Source: Candidatus Iainarchaeum sp. (lineage in GTDB: Archaea > Iainarchaeota > Iainarchaeia > Iainarchaeales > GCA-2688035). Taken from it: 35,199 nucleotides of DNA. The DNA lies in contig JAGVNX010000077.1 in the NCBI GenBank assembly GCA_020053055.1, positions 1 to 35,199 on the forward strand, read 5' to 3'. Made by a program: the position numbers and the translations under genes. Each line of letters begins with the position of its first letter. Within the stretch, counting starts at the first letter, position 1. Below are positions 1-7,802 of the stretch, piece by piece. The notes beneath the pieces are model-generated. The model saw only the letters and a list, made by a program, of their open reading frames with translations. It had not been told where the DNA came from and did not search any database.

Positions 1-2
1 AA

Positions 3-1241
3 AAAAAACAGTTTACCACAAATTCGGGAATATTGATAAATGAAGGCGACTGGCTTTCTTTGGATGGAAGCACAGGAGAAGTTTTTCAAGGTCAAATTCC
101 ATTGGTTGAACCCACAATGCACGGAGACTTTTCAATTTTAATGGGCTGGGCAGATTCTTTCAGGCGCCTGAAGATTAAAGCTAATGCTGACACTCCAAAA
201 GATGCGCAAGTTGCAAAAAACTTTGGCGCAGAAGGCATTGGCTTATGCAGGACAGAACACATGTTTTTTGAAGGCGAAAGAATAAAATCAATGAGAAAAA
301 TGATTGTTGCCGAAACTCTTGAAGAAAGGGAAAAAGCATTGGAAGCCTTGTTGCCATACCAAAAAGAAGACTTTAAAGGCCTCTTCAAAGTAATGAGCGG
401 CTTGCCTGTAATTATCCGCTTTTTAGATCCTCCTTTGCACGAGTTTTTGCCGAAAGAAGACAAGGAAATCAGGGAACTTGCCCTTGAACTTGGAATTTCA
501 GAACAAAAATTGAGAAACATAATTTCTTCCCTGCACGAATTCAATCCAATGCTTGGGTTCAGGGGATGCAGGTTAGGCGTTCAATATCCGGAAATCACTT
601 CAATGCAGGCAAAAGCAGTTTTTCTTGCTGCTTTGGAAGCGCAAAAAGAAGGCGCAAAACCAGTTCCGTGGATTGAAATTCCAATTGTAGGAACATTAAA
701 AGAATTTCTTTTAATGAAAAACCTGGTTGAAAAAGAAGCGCAAGCCCTGAATGCAAAAGGAAAGCTTGCCTATAAAATTGGAACAATGATTGAAGTGCCA
801 AGAGCCTGCATGGTCGCAGACCAGCTTGCAAAAGAAGCGGATTTTTTCAGCTTTGGAACAAACGACTTAACACAAATGTCCTGCGGTTTCAGCAGGGATG
901 ATGCGGGAAAATTCCTGAAAAAATATGTTGAACAAGGCATTTTTGAAAGAGACCCTTTTCAGAGCATTGACCAGGAAGGAGTCGGCGGTTTTATGAAAAT
1001 GGCAATTGAAAAAGCCAGGGCAGTAAATCCAAAACTTGAAATTGGCATTTGCGGCGAGCATGGCGGAGAGCCTGTTTCAGTTGAATTCTGCCACAAAATC
1101 GGCTTGAATGATGTAAGCTGTTCGCCTTACAGGGTTCCGATTGCAAGGCTTGCTGCTGCACAAGCAGCAATAAAAGAAAAAGCAAAGCCAAAAACACCAA
1201 AGCCAGCAAAAGCCAAGCTGGCAAAAAAGAAAAAAAAGTAA
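3..1241 (+). CDS. ppdK: Pyruvate phosphate dikinase, C-terminal part (5' end outside window)
   Basis: Interconverts pyruvate and phosphoenolpyruvate using ATP/AMP and phosphate, in central carbon metabolism. The frame is open to the left edge (codons before the TTG at 33 read KKQFTTNSGI), so this is a fragment. It begins in the linker after the phosphohistidine domain (EGDWLSLDGSTGEVF) and contains the whole PEP-binding TIM barrel: GLCRTEHMFF, FLDPPLHEFLP, FGTNDLTQMSCGFSRDDAG and the catalytic loop GICGEHGGEP, with the Cys codon at 1050-1052. The DPPLHEFLP and SCSPYRVPIARLAAAQA signatures favour PPDK over PEP synthase. The C-terminus carries an unusual Lys/Ala/Pro tail of about 20 residues. 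The ATP-grasp and swivelling domains must lie upstream. The call is firm; only the N-terminus is unknown. Confidence 0.95.
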   Translation, partial: KKQFTTNSGILINEGDWLSLDGSTGEVFQGQIPLVEPTMHGDFSILMGWADSFRRLKIKANADTPKDAQVAKNFGAEGIGLCRTEHMFFEGERIKSMRKMIVAETLEEREKALEALLPYQKEDFKGLFKVMSGLPVIIRFLDPPLHEFLPKEDKEIRELALELGISEQKLRNIISSLHEFNPMLGFRGCRLGVQYPEITSMQAKAVFLAALEAQKEGAKPVPWIEIPIVGTLKEFLLMKNLVEKEAQALNAKGKLAYKIGTMIEVPRACMVADQLAKEADFFSFGTNDLTQMSCGFSRDDAGKFLKKYVEQGIFERDPFQSIDQEGVGGFMKMAIEKARAVNPKLEIGICGEHGGEPVSVEFCHKIGLNDVSCSPYRVPIARLAAAQAAIKEKAKPKTPKPAKAKLAKKKKK

Positions 1242-1249
1242 AATCCCAT

Positions 1250-1260
1250 TCTTTTTTTTT
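1250..1260 (+). terminator. T-tract terminator after ppdK
   Basis: A run of nine T residues (1252-1260) begins 10 nt after the ppdK stop codon. Archaeal RNA polymerase terminates at T-rich non-template tracts without needing a hairpin, so this is a plausible terminator. Confidence 0.5.
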
Positions 1261-1268
1261 AACTTTCC

Positions 1269-1279
1269 AATTTAAATTC
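1269..1279 (+). promoter_or_regulatory. TATA box of the basic-protein gene
   Basis: AATTTAAATTC is centred about 28 nt before the ATG at 1302, as expected for an archaeal TATA box driving a leaderless transcript. Confidence 0.5.
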
Positions 1280-1301
1280 TTTTTCTACAATATTTTTTTT
1301 A

Positions 1302-1784
1302 ATGCCTCCAAGAAATCGCAGAACTGCAAAAAGAAATGCCAATCCCCCGCAAGCGCCCCGCCAGTTTCTTCCTCGCACGCACCAGGAAACTGTTTCAGTC
1401 GGCTTAATGATTGGCACGAGCCGTAAAAGAGGAAGCGACGGAATAACGCACAGAACACATTATGGCCCTGTTGGAGTTTTTCCTTTGGTCAATGTACAAA
1501 AAGAAGGCCGTCCTTGCACTATGAAAAGCGGAAGGGCAGAAGACTGGCACGCCCTGAATTTTTTAATGCAACAAAATCATTTTAATGTGAGGAATACAAG
1601 GGGCCCAAGCCCTGGCAGGCGCGCTATGTTTGATACACGTTTTCTTGAAATTTCAAGGCCAGTTCGCACTCATGGTGCCAAGCCTCGTCCAATAAAAGGC
1701 AAAAAGCTGGAAAAAATAATTGCGGGCCTTCCGTTTCTTGATATGCCAAAAAAATGGACGCCAAAAGAAACGCCAAAAAAATAA
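1302..1784 (+). CDS. Hypothetical basic protein, 160 aa
   Basis: I do not recognise this family. The protein is strongly basic (PPRNRRTAKRNANPP at the N-terminus, KPRPIKGKKL near the C-terminus), with no membrane segment or signal peptide. The middle is rich in Gly, His and Thr (SDGITHRTHYGPVGVFP, NTRGPSPGRRAMFDTRFLE), which looks like a compact folded domain, possibly nucleic-acid binding, with disordered ends. A TATA-like box 28 nt upstream and the absence of a Shine-Dalgarno site suggest a leaderless mRNA, which fixes the ATG. It uses CGC and CCC codons more than its neighbours. It ends exactly where the convergent nuclease gene ends (1784/1785), with no intergenic base. It is real as a gene, with function unknown. 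Confidence 0.75.
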   Translation: MPPRNRRTAKRNANPPQAPRQFLPRTHQETVSVGLMIGTSRKRGSDGITHRTHYGPVGVFPLVNVQKEGRPCTMKSGRAEDWHALNFLMQQNHFNVRNTRGPSPGRRAMFDTRFLEISRPVRTHGAKPRPIKGKKLEKIIAGLPFLDMPKKWTPKETPKK

Positions 1785-2444
1785 TTATTGCTGGTTTTTT
1801 TCGCATTTTTCCCTGTATTCGCAGAATTTGCACATCCAGTTTTTTTCCAAATTTTTTTTTGCTTCGGGCAATGGCAATAATTCGTTTGCCAGGTAACTGT
1901 GCAGGTTTTTGAATCTTTGTATTATTTCTTCAGATTCTTTTTCAGAAAAAGCCACTTCAAAAATTTTGCTTTGCAAATTGTTCTTGTCAACATACAAAAC
2001 CAGGCCATTATGCACCCCTGTTGCATACATATAATACTGCAATTGCATCCTGTGGCTTTCCTGGGCTTTTTTCACAAATTCAAGGCTTTTTGTTGATTTG
2101 ACTTCAATCAAAACGCTTTTCCCGTTTTCCTTAATAAGAACCAAATCGTCAACCCTGCCTGAAACAACAAATTCCCCAAAATCCTGTTTGAAAGGCATTT
2201 CTGTTTTCAACAATTCAATTTCCCTGTTTTTTTCGCTTTTCAAAACCTCTACTACAAAACCGTGCATTATGTTGCCAACTTCAAAAATTTTTGCAAGTTC
2301 AATGTCAATTTGCTGGGGATACTTGTAAGAATACCAGGTTTTTCTCATGCAGCCCCCGATTTCGCTCGGATAATACCTTCCGATTTGCTTCGGCCTTTGT
2401 TCTTTTTCAAGATGCCTGCCAATCATTTTGTTAAAATCAATCAT
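1785..2444 (-). CDS. Cas4-like RecB-family (PD-(D/E)XK) nuclease with Fe-S cysteines
   Basis: A 219-residue nuclease of the Cas4/RecB-like family. The order of motifs is: Cys32 in GGCMRKTWYSY, the active-site Asp in SGRVDDLVLI (D99/D100), the ExK motif in LIEVKSTKS (E114, K116), a QxxxY motif in MQLQYYMYA, and three C-terminal cysteines (C205, C208, C214 in MCKFCEYREKC). The one-plus-three cysteine arrangement is the [4Fe-4S] signature of Cas4 and AddB-type nucleases, so a 5' single-strand exonuclease activity is likely. No cas1, cas2 or CRISPR array is in the window, so this is a solo Cas4-like protein, probably in DNA repair or defence rather than spacer acquisition. The ATG at 2444 is followed by a normal family N-terminus. 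Confidence 0.85.
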   Translation of the reverse strand: MIDFNKMIGRHLEKEQRPKQIGRYYPSEIGGCMRKTWYSYKYPQQIDIELAKIFEVGNIMHGFVVEVLKSEKNREIELLKTEMPFKQDFGEFVVSGRVDDLVLIKENGKSVLIEVKSTKSLEFVKKAQESHRMQLQYYMYATGVHNGLVLYVDKNNLQSKIFEVAFSEKESEEIIQRFKNLHSYLANELLPLPEAKKNLEKNWMCKFCEYREKCEKNQQ

Positions 2445-2529
2445 AAAACCAGCCTGTAATTAACTGGCTTGAACTGGTTTTTAAATTCTTGCAATGCAAA
2501 TTTCCAGTGTTTTTTTTTGCTTAACAACC

Positions 2530-2538
2530 TTTTAAATT
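2530..2538 (+). promoter_or_regulatory. TATA box of the coiled-coil protein gene
   Basis: TTTTAAATT is centred 28 nt before the ATG at 2562. It supports starting the coiled-coil gene at 2562 rather than at the upstream in-frame ATG at 2469. Confidence 0.5.
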
Positions 2539-2561
2539 GTTTTTCCGCATTAACTATTACT

Positions 2562-3884
2562 ATGGTTTCTTTTTTTTCTTTTCTGAAGGGTTTTTTCAAA
2601 AAGTTTTTTTCAAAGCCAGCTTCCAAAGCCAGCGAAAAAAAATTAACGCTTGAAGAAATAATGCCTTTTTTGAAAAATGCTGTGCAGGAAGAACGCGCTT
2701 TTTTGGATTCTCTTGTCGCAAAAAAGTTTTCTGAAATAAAGCACGTTCTTAGGCGGCTTGAATCCCTGCTGCAAAAACTCGAATCAACAGAAGTTGAAAC
2801 AGAAAACCCAAAGCTTGGAAAAATAGTTGAAACAAGCAAAAGGCATTCTTCGCAGCAGCTTTCAATGCTCGTGCAAAAGCTTTCACCGCCAAATTTGCAG
2901 GACCTGGGGGCAGTGCAGAAATACTGCCTGGAATCAGAATCTTTTCTCGCCAAGGAAATTCCTGCTTTTGGAAAAAGCCTGGTTTACACTTCAATTGTCC
3001 TGAAAGAAGACATGAAAAACATTGGCTCTCTTGTGGAAGAATTGCAAAAAAGTTTTGCAGAATTAAACAAGGAATTTGAAAAGAATAAAAAAGTTTTTTT
3101 GGATTCGTTTGCAAATGCCAAAGTAAGGCAGATTCTTGAAAACAACATGAAAATTGCCGCAATCAAAGAATCAGTTTCTTCTCTTGCCAACGAAATTTCT
3201 TCGCTTGAAAAAATTGTTTTTGATTCAAAAGCAGGCATTGGGGAAATGCGCTGTTCAGAAGAAGCAAAATCCTTGCTTGCCCTTGAAGAAAAAAAAGCTT
3301 CTCTTTTGGAAGGAAAAAAAGCGCTGGAACACAAAGTTTTTGAAAAAACCTCTGCAGTGGAAAAGCCCATGAGAAAACTCGCGAACATTGCCGAAAAGCA
3401 GAAAACATCGCTTTCAAAAGAACAACTGGCTTTTTTGCAGGATTTTTTGCACAACCCCGTTTTGGCCATGAAAAGAGACCCAAAAGCCGAATTGTTCAAG
3501 GGGGTTTTGCGCGAGCTTGGCACCCAGTTTTCTTCAGGCAATCTGGAACTCAAGGAAAAAGATTTTGAAAAAAAACACGCTGTTTTGAAAGAACTGCTTG
3601 AATACAATTTTTTTGAAAACTTTTTTTGGAAAACAAATACAATCGAAGTCGAGCTTCAAAAAATTGAGAAAAGCCTCAGGCAATCGGATTTTTCAAAAAA
3701 AATTTTGGAAGAGCAAAAGGCATTGGATGAAAAGCAGGCATTGCTTGAAGAAAAACAAAGCCAGGTTTCGGCCCAAAAAAAAGACTTGGAATCCATTAAT
3801 GCAGAGAATGCAATTTTAAAGCAAAAAATAGCCAATGCGCTTTCCGAATGCACTTCCGGCAAAAAAATAGTCATTTCGAATTGA
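2562..3884 (+). CDS. Hypothetical coiled-coil protein, 440 aa
   Basis: No family recognised. The ATG at 2562 is chosen because a TATA-like box lies 28 nt upstream and because the extra 31 residues from the ATG at 2469 are translated promoter sequence rich in Phe, Leu and Asn. The N-terminus (VSFFSFLKGFFKKFFSK) is an amphipathic Phe/Lys helix that could bind a membrane surface. Nearly all the rest is charged heptad-like helix (for example KALEHKVFEKTSAVEK and EEQKALDEKQALLEEKQ), so long coiled coils are expected. There is no enzyme motif. It converges on the KaiC-like operon, with 1 nt between stop codons. A structural or scaffold role is possible but is only a guess. Confidence 0.75.
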   Translation: MVSFFSFLKGFFKKFFSKPASKASEKKLTLEEIMPFLKNAVQEERAFLDSLVAKKFSEIKHVLRRLESLLQKLESTEVETENPKLGKIVETSKRHSSQQLSMLVQKLSPPNLQDLGAVQKYCLESESFLAKEIPAFGKSLVYTSIVLKEDMKNIGSLVEELQKSFAELNKEFEKNKKVFLDSFANAKVRQILENNMKIAAIKESVSSLANEISSLEKIVFDSKAGIGEMRCSEEAKSLLALEEKKASLLEGKKALEHKVFEKTSAVEKPMRKLANIAEKQKTSLSKEQLAFLQDFLHNPVLAMKRDPKAELFKGVLRELGTQFSSGNLELKEKDFEKKHAVLKELLEYNFFENFFWKTNTIEVELQKIEKSLRQSDFSKKILEEQKALDEKQALLEEKQSQVSAQKKDLESINAENAILKQKIANALSECTSGKKIVISN

Positions 3885-3885
3885 C

Positions 3886-4542
3886 TCAGTTTTTCTTTCC
3901 TAATTCTATTGCCTCATCACAAAATTGTGCAATTATTTTTGTTATTTTCTCGTCTTTTTCCTGAATAATCAAAAAAATTCCTTTTGCTTTCCAAGCGCGA
4001 ATCTTGCTCGCCAAAGAATGGGCAAATCTCGCAACCACTCCCGGCTTATTGTAAACCAAAAGCGTGCTCAAAGAATCGAATACGAGAAACCTGGTTTCCC
4101 CCTTTATTTTTTCCATTCCGGTTTCAATTGCAATGCTCAAATCAATCAGGTTTTTTGGAGAATCCACATAAAAAAAATTTTCCCCCTCTATTACTTCCGA
4201 ATTGCTTGTTTTTGTTATTGCATCAACAAAATAAAAATTTTTAAAATCAATTTTGTCCCTTTTAAAATTTTCAATAAGCGCTTTTAGAGGCTTGTTTGTG
4301 CTCACATAAATTCCCGGAACCAGGTTTTTTGCAAAATAATTTGCAAACCTCATGTTTACCATTGAATATTGCTCCATTTTTTCCAGAACCAAGCCCACAA
4401 AAGAATTCGGCCGTTCTTCAAAAATCTTTTGAATAACCAAGTCAATTGCCCTTGTAGGGCTAACCAAGTCTAACAATTCCTGGTCAATATCCAAAGAACT
4501 GCTTTTTTTTGAACCAATTTCCTCCGGCAGTTTTTTTGGCAT
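3886..4542 (-). CDS. KaiC-like RecA-fold protein lacking Walker A
   Basis: A 218-residue degenerate RecA/KaiC-fold protein. The Walker-B-like strand is clear (RFLVFDSLSTLLVYN, D156) and the C-terminal part resembles archaeal KaiC-type domains (FLIIQEKDEKITKIIAQFCDEAIEL). The place where a P-loop should stand (NSFVGLVLEKMEQYS, residues 46-60) has no GxxxxGKT/S, so ATP binding is probably lost. The start overlaps the stop of the active KaiC-like gene upstream in a TGATG arrangement (shared base at 4542), so the two are translationally coupled and likely form a complex. The role is inferred: a pseudo-ATPase partner or regulator of the upstream protein. Confidence 0.8.
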   Translation of the reverse strand: MPKKLPEEIGSKKSSSLDIDQELLDLVSPTRAIDLVIQKIFEERPNSFVGLVLEKMEQYSMVNMRFANYFAKNLVPGIYVSTNKPLKALIENFKRDKIDFKNFYFVDAITKTSNSEVIEGENFFYVDSPKNLIDLSIAIETGMEKIKGETRFLVFDSLSTLLVYNKPGVVARFAHSLASKIRAWKAKGIFLIIQEKDEKITKIIAQFCDEAIELGKKN

Positions 4543-5237
4543 CAGCTCACCTCTTCAAAAAGCTCGTGCTTAGCCAATATTTTTATGCCATCTTTTTCTA
4601 TTTCTATCGGATGGAGCTTTTCAGAAATTTTTGTTCCCCTCATTTTCAATATGCCAATGCTCCTCACAAACCTGTCTTCAAGCTTTGTATGGTAAAGCAA
4701 AACAACGCCATCGGCAACATATTCTTCCAAGCCAAACAAAGAGCTTGTCTTGTCCAAAGAAATTTCATTTGTAATAATCGCAGTGCATCCGAGCCTTTTC
4801 AGCATTTTTGCAAGGCTCAAAATCCTTTTTCTTGCATCAAGCTCTCTTTCAAAATAAAGCCGAAAAATCACCCCAGGGTCAATCACAAGCCTTTTTGCGC
4901 CCAGCCTTGCAACAGCATCCTCTATAGTATTTTTTAATTTGTCAAAATCATACAATTCAACAGCAATTATGGCAAGTTTTTTTAATGCAATAAACTTCTT
5001 TAAATCCCAGCCAAAATTTTCTCCTTCCTTGATTATTTCCTCTTCAGGCTCTTCCAATGAAATATAAACCCCGGCTTCATTGTATTTCAAGGCACCCATA
5101 TACAAGTATTCCAGGCACAAACAGGTTTTCCCGCTCCCAGGGTCTCCAGAAATAACCACAAGATTGCTGAAAGGAATTCCGCCAAAAAGAATTTCGTCAA
5201 GGCCAGGAACCCCGGTTAATGTTCTCGCAACAGGCAT
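4542..5237 (-). CDS. KaiC-like RecA-superfamily ATPase
   Basis: A single-domain KaiC-family ATPase of 231 residues. It has the KaiC N-terminal signature TGVPGLDEILFGGIP, Walker A GDPGSGKT (residues 31-38), tandem acidic residues in SLEEPEEEI that match the catalytic Glu pair of KaiC, and a Walker B strand RLVIDPGVIF (D120). Archaeal single-domain KaiC proteins act in signalling and motility control, but the specific partner is unknown. Unlike most genes here it has a leader: a TATA-like TTTTTAAAAGGG lies about 50 nt upstream (near 5281-5292) and a Shine-Dalgarno-like GGAAGG precedes the ATG. It forms a two-gene operon with the Walker-A-less homologue downstream, sharing one base with it. Confidence 0.88.
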   Translation of the reverse strand: MPVARTLTGVPGLDEILFGGIPFSNLVVISGDPGSGKTCLCLEYLYMGALKYNEAGVYISLEEPEEEIIKEGENFGWDLKKFIALKKLAIIAVELYDFDKLKNTIEDAVARLGAKRLVIDPGVIFRLYFERELDARKRILSLAKMLKRLGCTAIITNEISLDKTSSLFGLEEYVADGVVLLYHTKLEDRFVRSIGILKMRGTKISEKLHPIEIEKDGIKILAKHELFEEVS

Positions 5238-5331
5238 TTTGAAACCTTCCCCAATCAGTAGGCATAAAAAGAATGAATAACCCTTTTAAAAATCCTTTTC
5301 CTAAAAAAAAACCAGCAAATATTATTGCAAA

Positions 5332-6498
5332 TTATTTTTCTATGCCTTCAAACAAGCTAACATAGCTGTCAGCTATTTTTGGCCAAGTCCATGCCCTGCT
5401 GTACTCATAAGCATTTTTTTCTATTTTTTCCCTGTATTTTTTGTCAGACAAAACCCTGTTCACTGCAATTGCAGTGGCTTTTGAATCCTTGAAAGGAACA
5501 AGAATGCCCCGTTCATGCCTTAACGCATCCTTTGCATACAAATAAGGCGTGCTTATGCATGCTTTTCCAGCTCCAATTGCATAAGCAAGGGTTCCAGAAC
5601 TTATCTGCTGCGGGTCAAAATAAGGCGTAATATACACGTCAGTCGCCTGCAAATACCTGCAAATTTCTTCAACAGGCAAATATTTATTATAAAATTTTAC
5701 ATTGCCCTTAAGGCCAAGATCGTTCACCATTTTTTTCAATTTATTCCTATATTTTTCCCCTTCTTTTTTTCTGACAAGAGGATGAGTTTCCCCAATAATC
5801 AAGTACAGCAAATCAGGATTTTTTTCAACAACCCGAGGCAATGCTTTCAAAGCAAATTGAATCCCCTTTTTATTGCTCAACAATCCAAAAGTAGCCATTA
5901 CCTTTTTTCCTTCCAAGCCAAGCTCTTTTTTTGCCTCTGCATTTTTTCCAAATTGGATTAGCGGGACTCCGTGCGGAATAATCGCAATTTTTTCTTCCGG
6001 AATCCCATATTTTTGCATTAAAATGTCTTTTCCATAACCGCTTATTACAACAACCTTTGAACTGTTCTGCGCAATTTTCTTGACAACATACTTTATGTGC
6101 CTTTGAGTTTTCGTAGCATTTTTTGGATCCAAAATAGAATGAAAAGTCGTTACAACAGGCTTTTTCAATTCCTCCAAAAAAGGAATCAAATAATCGCCAT
6201 AAGTCCCGCCAAACAACCCGAATTCGTGCTGAATGCAAACCGCCTTTGTTTTCTTGCACTTATTCAGCTTTTCAGCTGCAATCAAATAATTATCCCTGTC
6301 ATCCGCGTCAATCTGCAATTGCACTCGTTCAGGATAATTATAAGTTGAAAAAAGATTCTCGTTCATTGCAGTAACCCTGCACTTGATTTTCGGGCTGAAT
6401 CTTTTTTCAATAGAATTCAAAACATCCTGCGTAAAAGTCGCAATTCCGCATTCCCTTGGCGGAAAACTGCTTAAAAAATTTATCCAATATTGTGCCAT
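5332..6498 (-). CDS. GT4-family glycosyltransferase (PRECGIATF subfamily)
   Basis: A retaining GT-B glycosyltransferase of family 4, about 388 residues. The N-terminal domain opens with NFLSSFPPRECGIATFTQDV, diagnostic of a GT4 subfamily. The C-terminal nucleotide-sugar domain has GLLSNKKGIQFALKALP, YLIIGETHP and PYFDPQQISSGTLAYAIGAG followed by ACISTPYLYA, the form of the donor-site loop seen in this subfamily. I start at the ATG at 6498 because the alternative at 6531 adds eleven residues before the conserved first strand. It lies 47 nt downstream of a second GT4 gene on the same strand, suggesting a two-step pathway, probably for a surface glycan, N-glycan or glycolipid. The substrate cannot be told from sequence. 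Confidence 0.88.
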   Translation of the reverse strand: MAQYWINFLSSFPPRECGIATFTQDVLNSIEKRFSPKIKCRVTAMNENLFSTYNYPERVQLQIDADDRDNYLIAAEKLNKCKKTKAVCIQHEFGLFGGTYGDYLIPFLEELKKPVVTTFHSILDPKNATKTQRHIKYVVKKIAQNSSKVVVISGYGKDILMQKYGIPEEKIAIIPHGVPLIQFGKNAEAKKELGLEGKKVMATFGLLSNKKGIQFALKALPRVVEKNPDLLYLIIGETHPLVRKKEGEKYRNKLKKMVNDLGLKGNVKFYNKYLPVEEICRYLQATDVYITPYFDPQQISSGTLAYAIGAGKACISTPYLYAKDALRHERGILVPFKDSKATAIAVNRVLSDKKYREKIEKNAYEYSRAWTWPKIADSYVSLFEGIEK

Positions 6499-6545
6499 TC
6501 CCAACACCCAAATTAACCGGCAACCCTGCAAAAAATTCGTTTGTA

Positions 6546-7733
6546 TTAAACTTCTTTTTTTCTTTCAGTACACTCAATTTTCAATTGATTCAAAAGTTTT
6601 TCATAAAGCGCAACATGTTTTCTTGCCACAACACTCCACTTTATCGTGTTTGTAACATAAGCAAACGCATTCTTTGCATACTTGCCCCGCAATTCATCAT
6701 TTTTCAACAATTCAACAATTGCACGCTCCAATTCCGCATCATCATTCTGCGGAACAGCAATCCCAGCCTTGCTTTCCTCTATTTCAGCTTTCAAGCCCTC
6801 CATTGCAGTTGCAATGCACGGAACACCCAAAGCAAAAGCATGCGCCAAGTTCCCCGATTGCGAAGCCCTGCTGTAAGGCAAAACCATTATGTCAAAAGCA
6901 GACAAAATTCTGTCATAATCTTCCGGAGTAAAAGCCCCCAAAATAACCTTAATGCTCGCTTTTTCCCTGCTTTTTTCAATTGCATTCAAAAGCTTCGGCT
7001 TGTAAATCTGGCCAGAAGTAGAACCCGGCCTCGCATCTCCTGCTACAACCAAAACAACATTTTTTCCAACTTTTTTCCGAATACTGTCCCAAAGCCTAAC
7101 TACCCTTTCAAAACCCTTGTTTGGCTCCCACCATCCAATCAAGCCAACAACCTTTTGCCCATCCAATCCAAGTTCCTGCTTTGCATTCTTATGCTGCTTC
7201 ATGCCCTTTGCGCCATGAGGAATAACATAAACATTGTCGGCAACCCTTCCAATATTAATTGGCAAATAAATTTTTTGGTATTCCTCGTGAAAAATCGCGG
7301 CACTGCTGAGCTTCAACGCAACATCCATATAAATGCTTTCCATTCTGTCCAAAGTAGTGTACATGCTGTGATAAGTCAAAACAACAGGAAATTCAGCGTC
7401 AACCTTCCACTTGAACAAGCAATTAAAAAGTTTTGAACTATAATCCTCATCATGCAAATACAAGCCATACTCGTGCTGTATATGCACAACATCAGGCTTC
7501 AGCTTCCTTATTATCTGATAAAGCTTTTCACTCCAATCAGCATGCCTCAATTTTTTGTCTTTTGCAACCTGAAGCACTGGAAAAATATTTTTTTCCCTGC
7601 GCTTCCCGCCATCAGAAAAAGTAACAATTTTCACATCATGGCCAAGGCCACGCATTGCATTAACAAGGTCAACAGAATAAGTCGCAATGCCACAATGCCT
7701 GGGAGGCCAGCTTGAAACAATCACAATCCGCAA
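6546..7733 (-). CDS. GT4-family glycosyltransferase
   Basis: A 395-residue GT-B glycosyltransferase of family 4. The first strand reads MRIVIVSSWPPRHCGIATYS, paralogous to the next gene downstream. Further motifs are VHIQHEYGLYLHD, YVIPHGAKGMKQH, LIGWWEPNKGFERVV (donor-domain start) and VLPYSRASQSGNLAHAFALG followed by VPCIATAMEG. The start is a TTG at 7733: no ATG is available in frame upstream, a GTGGAG Shine-Dalgarno-like sequence lies 13 nt before it, and the family begins here. It heads the two-gene glycosyltransferase operon and is divergent from coaE, sharing a compact 69-bp promoter region. The sugar donor and acceptor are unknown. Confidence 0.88.
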   Translation of the reverse strand: MRIVIVSSWPPRHCGIATYSVDLVNAMRGLGHDVKIVTFSDGGKRREKNIFPVLQVAKDKKLRHADWSEKLYQIIRKLKPDVVHIQHEYGLYLHDEDYSSKLFNCLFKWKVDAEFPVVLTYHSMYTTLDRMESIYMDVALKLSSAAIFHEEYQKIYLPINIGRVADNVYVIPHGAKGMKQHKNAKQELGLDGQKVVGLIGWWEPNKGFERVVRLWDSIRKKVGKNVVLVVAGDARPGSTSGQIYKPKLLNAIEKSREKASIKVILGAFTPEDYDRILSAFDIMVLPYSRASQSGNLAHAFALGVPCIATAMEGLKAEIEESKAGIAVPQNDDAELERAIVELLKNDELRGKYAKNAFAYVTNTIKWSVVARKHVALYEKLLNQLKIECTERKKEV

Positions 7734-7767
7734 ATTGCCATCAACTCCACTTAAATTATTTGAACAA

Positions 7768-7782
7768 ACTTTATTTTATACC
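7768..7782. promoter_or_regulatory. Divergent promoter, overlapping TATA boxes
   Basis: TTTATTTTATACC on the plus strand is centred about 27 nt before the coaE ATG (7803). The same bases read GGTATAAAATAAA on the minus strand, a good TATA box for the glycosyltransferase operon with a leader of about 20 nt. A second minus-strand candidate, ATAATTTAAG, is at 7750-7759. Confidence 0.5.
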
Positions 7783-7802
7783 TTTCGCGCCCAGATTCTA
7801 AA

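Noticed and set aside
2441-2953. Minus-strand 170-codon frame over the start of the coiled-coil gene
   Set aside because: Ser/Cys/Phe-rich translation typical of the antisense of Glu/Lys-rich coding sequence; no promoter fits.
6456-7436. Long plus-strand open frame of 326 codons opposite the glycosyltransferase genes
   Set aside because: It is a shadow frame: low-complexity Asn/Phe/Cys-rich translation, no family motif, while the minus strand encodes two clear GT4 proteins.
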